Below, one piece after another: positions 62,251-64,000 of a stretch of DNA of 64,000 nt; the stretch's first letter is position 1, and each line of letters starts with the position of its first letter. The position numbers and the translations under genes are program-made. The notes beneath the pieces were generated by a model. It was not told the origin of the DNA, did no database searches, and saw nothing but the letters and a program-made list of their open reading frames with translations. This DNA comes from JAGQVA01 sp033764335 (lineage in GTDB: Bacteria > Bacteroidota > Bacteroidia > J057), in contig JANRJC010000012.1 of NCBI GenBank assembly GCA_033764335.1, forward strand, positions 1 to 64,000. Direction: 5' to 3'.

Positions 62251-64000
62251 TTATTTTTGTCTTCGGGAACGGCGGTTAGGCCCTTGTTCCTGTTGTCTTT
62301 GTTTGAGTGCTTCCTGTTGTTTTTTCTGAGCACCTTCTACCCATTTTTCGAGGCGGGATTTCGGTTTTGCCTCTTTTCCGCCTTTTCCCTTTTTGGCTTT
62401 CAGGGCATCCCTGTTTTGGTACATCTGCGCCAATAACTTTTCATCACTCTGGAATAACCCTATAATAGAGGTCTGAGCAATCTGGAGAATATTTGACATC
62501 AGATAGTAAAGGCTAAGTCCGGAAGAGTAGCGATTCAGGAAAATAAGAAGGAAAAACGGCATAAAATACGCGATATATTTCATCTGCGCATTTGCGGCGG
62601 TAGCCGGCTGAGAACGCTGCTGGTAGATCGTATAAACAAAAGTAGAAATTGCCATCAGGATGGTAAACAAACTGATGTGATTTCCATACACAGAACTTAT
62701 GAGCGGAATCTGCGCGTCCCAGGAGAAAATCGAATCGTAGGTTGAGAGGTCATGTGCCCAAAGAAATGACTGCTGTCGAAGTTCTACCGATTGGGGGAAG
62801 AAAAAAAACAAGGCAATCAAAAAAGGATACGATAAAAGCATGGGAAGACATCCGCCAAACATACTCACTCCCATTTCCTTATAGATGCCCATCTTCGCCA
62901 TCTGGAGTTTTTGTGGATCGTCTTTGTGTTTGACATCGAGATCTTTCATCTCCTGTGTCCCATTCAACACCCGCATTTTTGCCATTGACATAAAACTCCG
63001 GTGGGAAAGCGGAAACATCAAGAGTCGGATCAAAATCGCCAGAACAATAATGATCACTCCGTAGTTGCTGATATAATTTTCAAGAAACTTAAAAACGTAA
63101 ACCGTTCCCTTATTGATCCAGCCAATAAAAGACCAGCCCAAATCCATTTCGTCCTCCAGATCAAGATCGTAGGATCGGAGAGTATAGTATTCGTTAGGTC
63201 CCATATAGATGGAGAACTTATTTTTATTAGAATTGGACTTATCAATGTCCACTACCAGTTTGGCCTCCATCACCCGGTTTAAAGACTCATCATTTTCCGG
63301 TGTGGTCATGCTAATGTTTCCGGAGCGGAAGGTCTGATCGGCAATAAGGATATGCGAAAAGAACTGGCTTTTAAAGGATATCCATTTGACCAGCGCCGAC
63401 AGCTTTTCAGACTCTGGGTCATCCGAATAGGATAATTTGTCCACATCCGTACCGGTGCGGTAAGCGATTGTTGACTTTTGGCGAAGGTTTAGAATGGAAA
63501 GTTCGGTTTTGGGCAGGTACGATTTCCAAAAAATCGTAAAGGAGGATTCCCTTCCAAGGGATTCACGAATACCCTCAAAATTAATCTCATAGCCAAAATC
63601 GTAGGTGTTTCCTTTAAAATGATATACCTGCTCAATGTAACGACCTTCGTCTATGGAAGCGCGAAGAGTAAGGGTTTTTGTTTCTTCTCCGGTAAGAGTA
63701 AACCCCGCTTCTGAGGGCTCAAAAAACAATTCATCCGACCGGACCGCACGACCTTCATAAGCAAAGGGGAAATAAAATTCATTTCGGGGGTCGTTGGCCT
63801 GAATAGGAAGAGGAAGCGAATCAAAGGTTTTGTAGCCATTCAGGAAAGCCGACTGGATATGCCCACCTTTGGTAGATATATTTATTGTCAGTTCATCGGT
63901 CGTTACCGTAACCACTTTTTCTTCACCGGCGACGAGTTTGTGCAGGTCGCTATATCGGTCGCGGAGAGAAGCTACTCGTTGTGAGTCATTGACAACCTCA
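62251..64000 (-). CDS. yidC: Membrane protein insertase YidC, N-terminus outside the window
   Basis: The frame is open to the right edge, so about 583 residues are visible and the first membrane segment lies beyond. The periplasmic domain (TKGGHIQSAFLNGYKTF, YAFAYEG-type strands) is followed by the conserved insertase core with WGYSNYG-like YISNYGVIIIVLAILIRLLMFPLSHRS, KDLDVKHKDDPQKLQMAKMGIYKEMGV and CLPMLLSYPFLIALFFFFP, and a basic C-terminus rich in Lys, Arg and Gln. YidC inserts inner-membrane proteins with or without Sec. The GTG at 63915 is only an internal codon. The gene is cotranscribed with pbpC. Confidence 0.95.
   Translation of the reverse strand, partial: EVVNDSQRVASLRDRYSDLHKLVAGEEKVVTVTTDELTINISTKGGHIQSAFLNGYKTFDSLPLPIQANDPRNEFYFPFAYEGRAVRSDELFFEPSEAGFTLTGEETKTLTLRASIDEGRYIEQVYHFKGNTYDFGYEINFEGIRESLGRESSFTIFWKSYLPKTELSILNLRQKSTIAYRTGTDVDKLSYSDDPESEKLSALVKWISFKSQFFSHILIADQTFRSGNISMTTPENDESLNRVMEAKLVVDIDKSNSNKNKFSIYMGPNEYYTLRSYDLDLEDEMDLGWSFIGWINKGTVYVFKFLENYISNYGVIIIVLAILIRLLMFPLSHRSFMSMAKMRVLNGTQEMKDLDVKHKDDPQKLQMAKMGIYKEMGVSMFGGCLPMLLSYPFLIALFFFFPQSVELRQQSFLWAHDLSTYDSIFSWDAQIPLISSVYGNHISLFTILMAISTFVYTIYQQRSQPATAANAQMKYIAYFMPFFLLIFLNRYSSGLSLYYLMSNILQIAQTSIIGLFQSDEKLLAQMYQNRDALKAKKGKGGKEAKPKSRLEKWVEGAQKKQQEALKQRQQEQGPNRRSRRQK

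Overview
The window comes from a Bacteroidota genome, probably a Saprospiria-like (Lewinella/Haliscomenobacter type) or related free-living member; the family-level placement is inference. Supporting signs are GWxTD and DUF4296 proteins, a fused RibBA, a LytS/LytTR two-component pair, YidC of the Bacteroidota type, many lipoproteins, and TAnnTTTG-like -7 promoter elements (for example before ribBA and ybaB). Most genes from 13.7 kb to the right edge lie on the minus strand in tightly packed operons.

Left part (0-20 kb): a partial unknown gene and two gene remnants (an RHS/YD-repeat fragment and a decayed AAA/DUF4143 ATPase), then a glycosyltransferase, YbaB, a lipid A-type acyltransferase, a GWxTD protein, WbqC, RibBA, a LytTR response regulator with its histidine kinase, a candidate structured RNA with a strong terminator, MutS2, a DUF4296 lipoprotein, and a plus-strand group folA-dinB-smpB-tRNA-Ser(CGA). 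A Tat-exported enolase-superfamily enzyme, a small lipoprotein, a complete MlaE-MlaF-MlaD lipid transporter and a cytochrome c/PQQ sugar dehydrogenase fusion follow.

Centre (20.2-54.3 kb): a complete extracellular contractile injection system (eCIS), about 34 kb, transcribed on the minus strand with only 2-60 nt between genes. In transcription order: cap (DUF4255), an unknown protein with one carbohydrate-binding-like module, two sheaths, two tube proteins, DUF5908, LysM tube/spike adaptor, VgrG-like spike, PAAR tip, gp25, a 2389-residue baseplate-J protein carrying about 23 CBM5/12-like repeats, a 1060-residue second baseplate protein, an 887-residue unknown, the tape measure protein, a DUF4157 eCIS-core protein, a ParA ATPase, a 2323-residue protein made of about 23 PKD repeats, and the AAA+ ATPase. 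There is no recognisable Afp13-type fibre and no recognisable toxin. The enlarged baseplate fits the 'cage' published for the Algoriphagus eCIS, and the PKD giant and ParA are the most unusual parts.

Right part (54.6-64 kb): a secreted M14 metallopeptidase, a secreted unknown protein, an NRDE protein, a 0.7-kb gene-free region, penicillin-binding protein 1C, and the C-terminal part of YidC running off the right edge.
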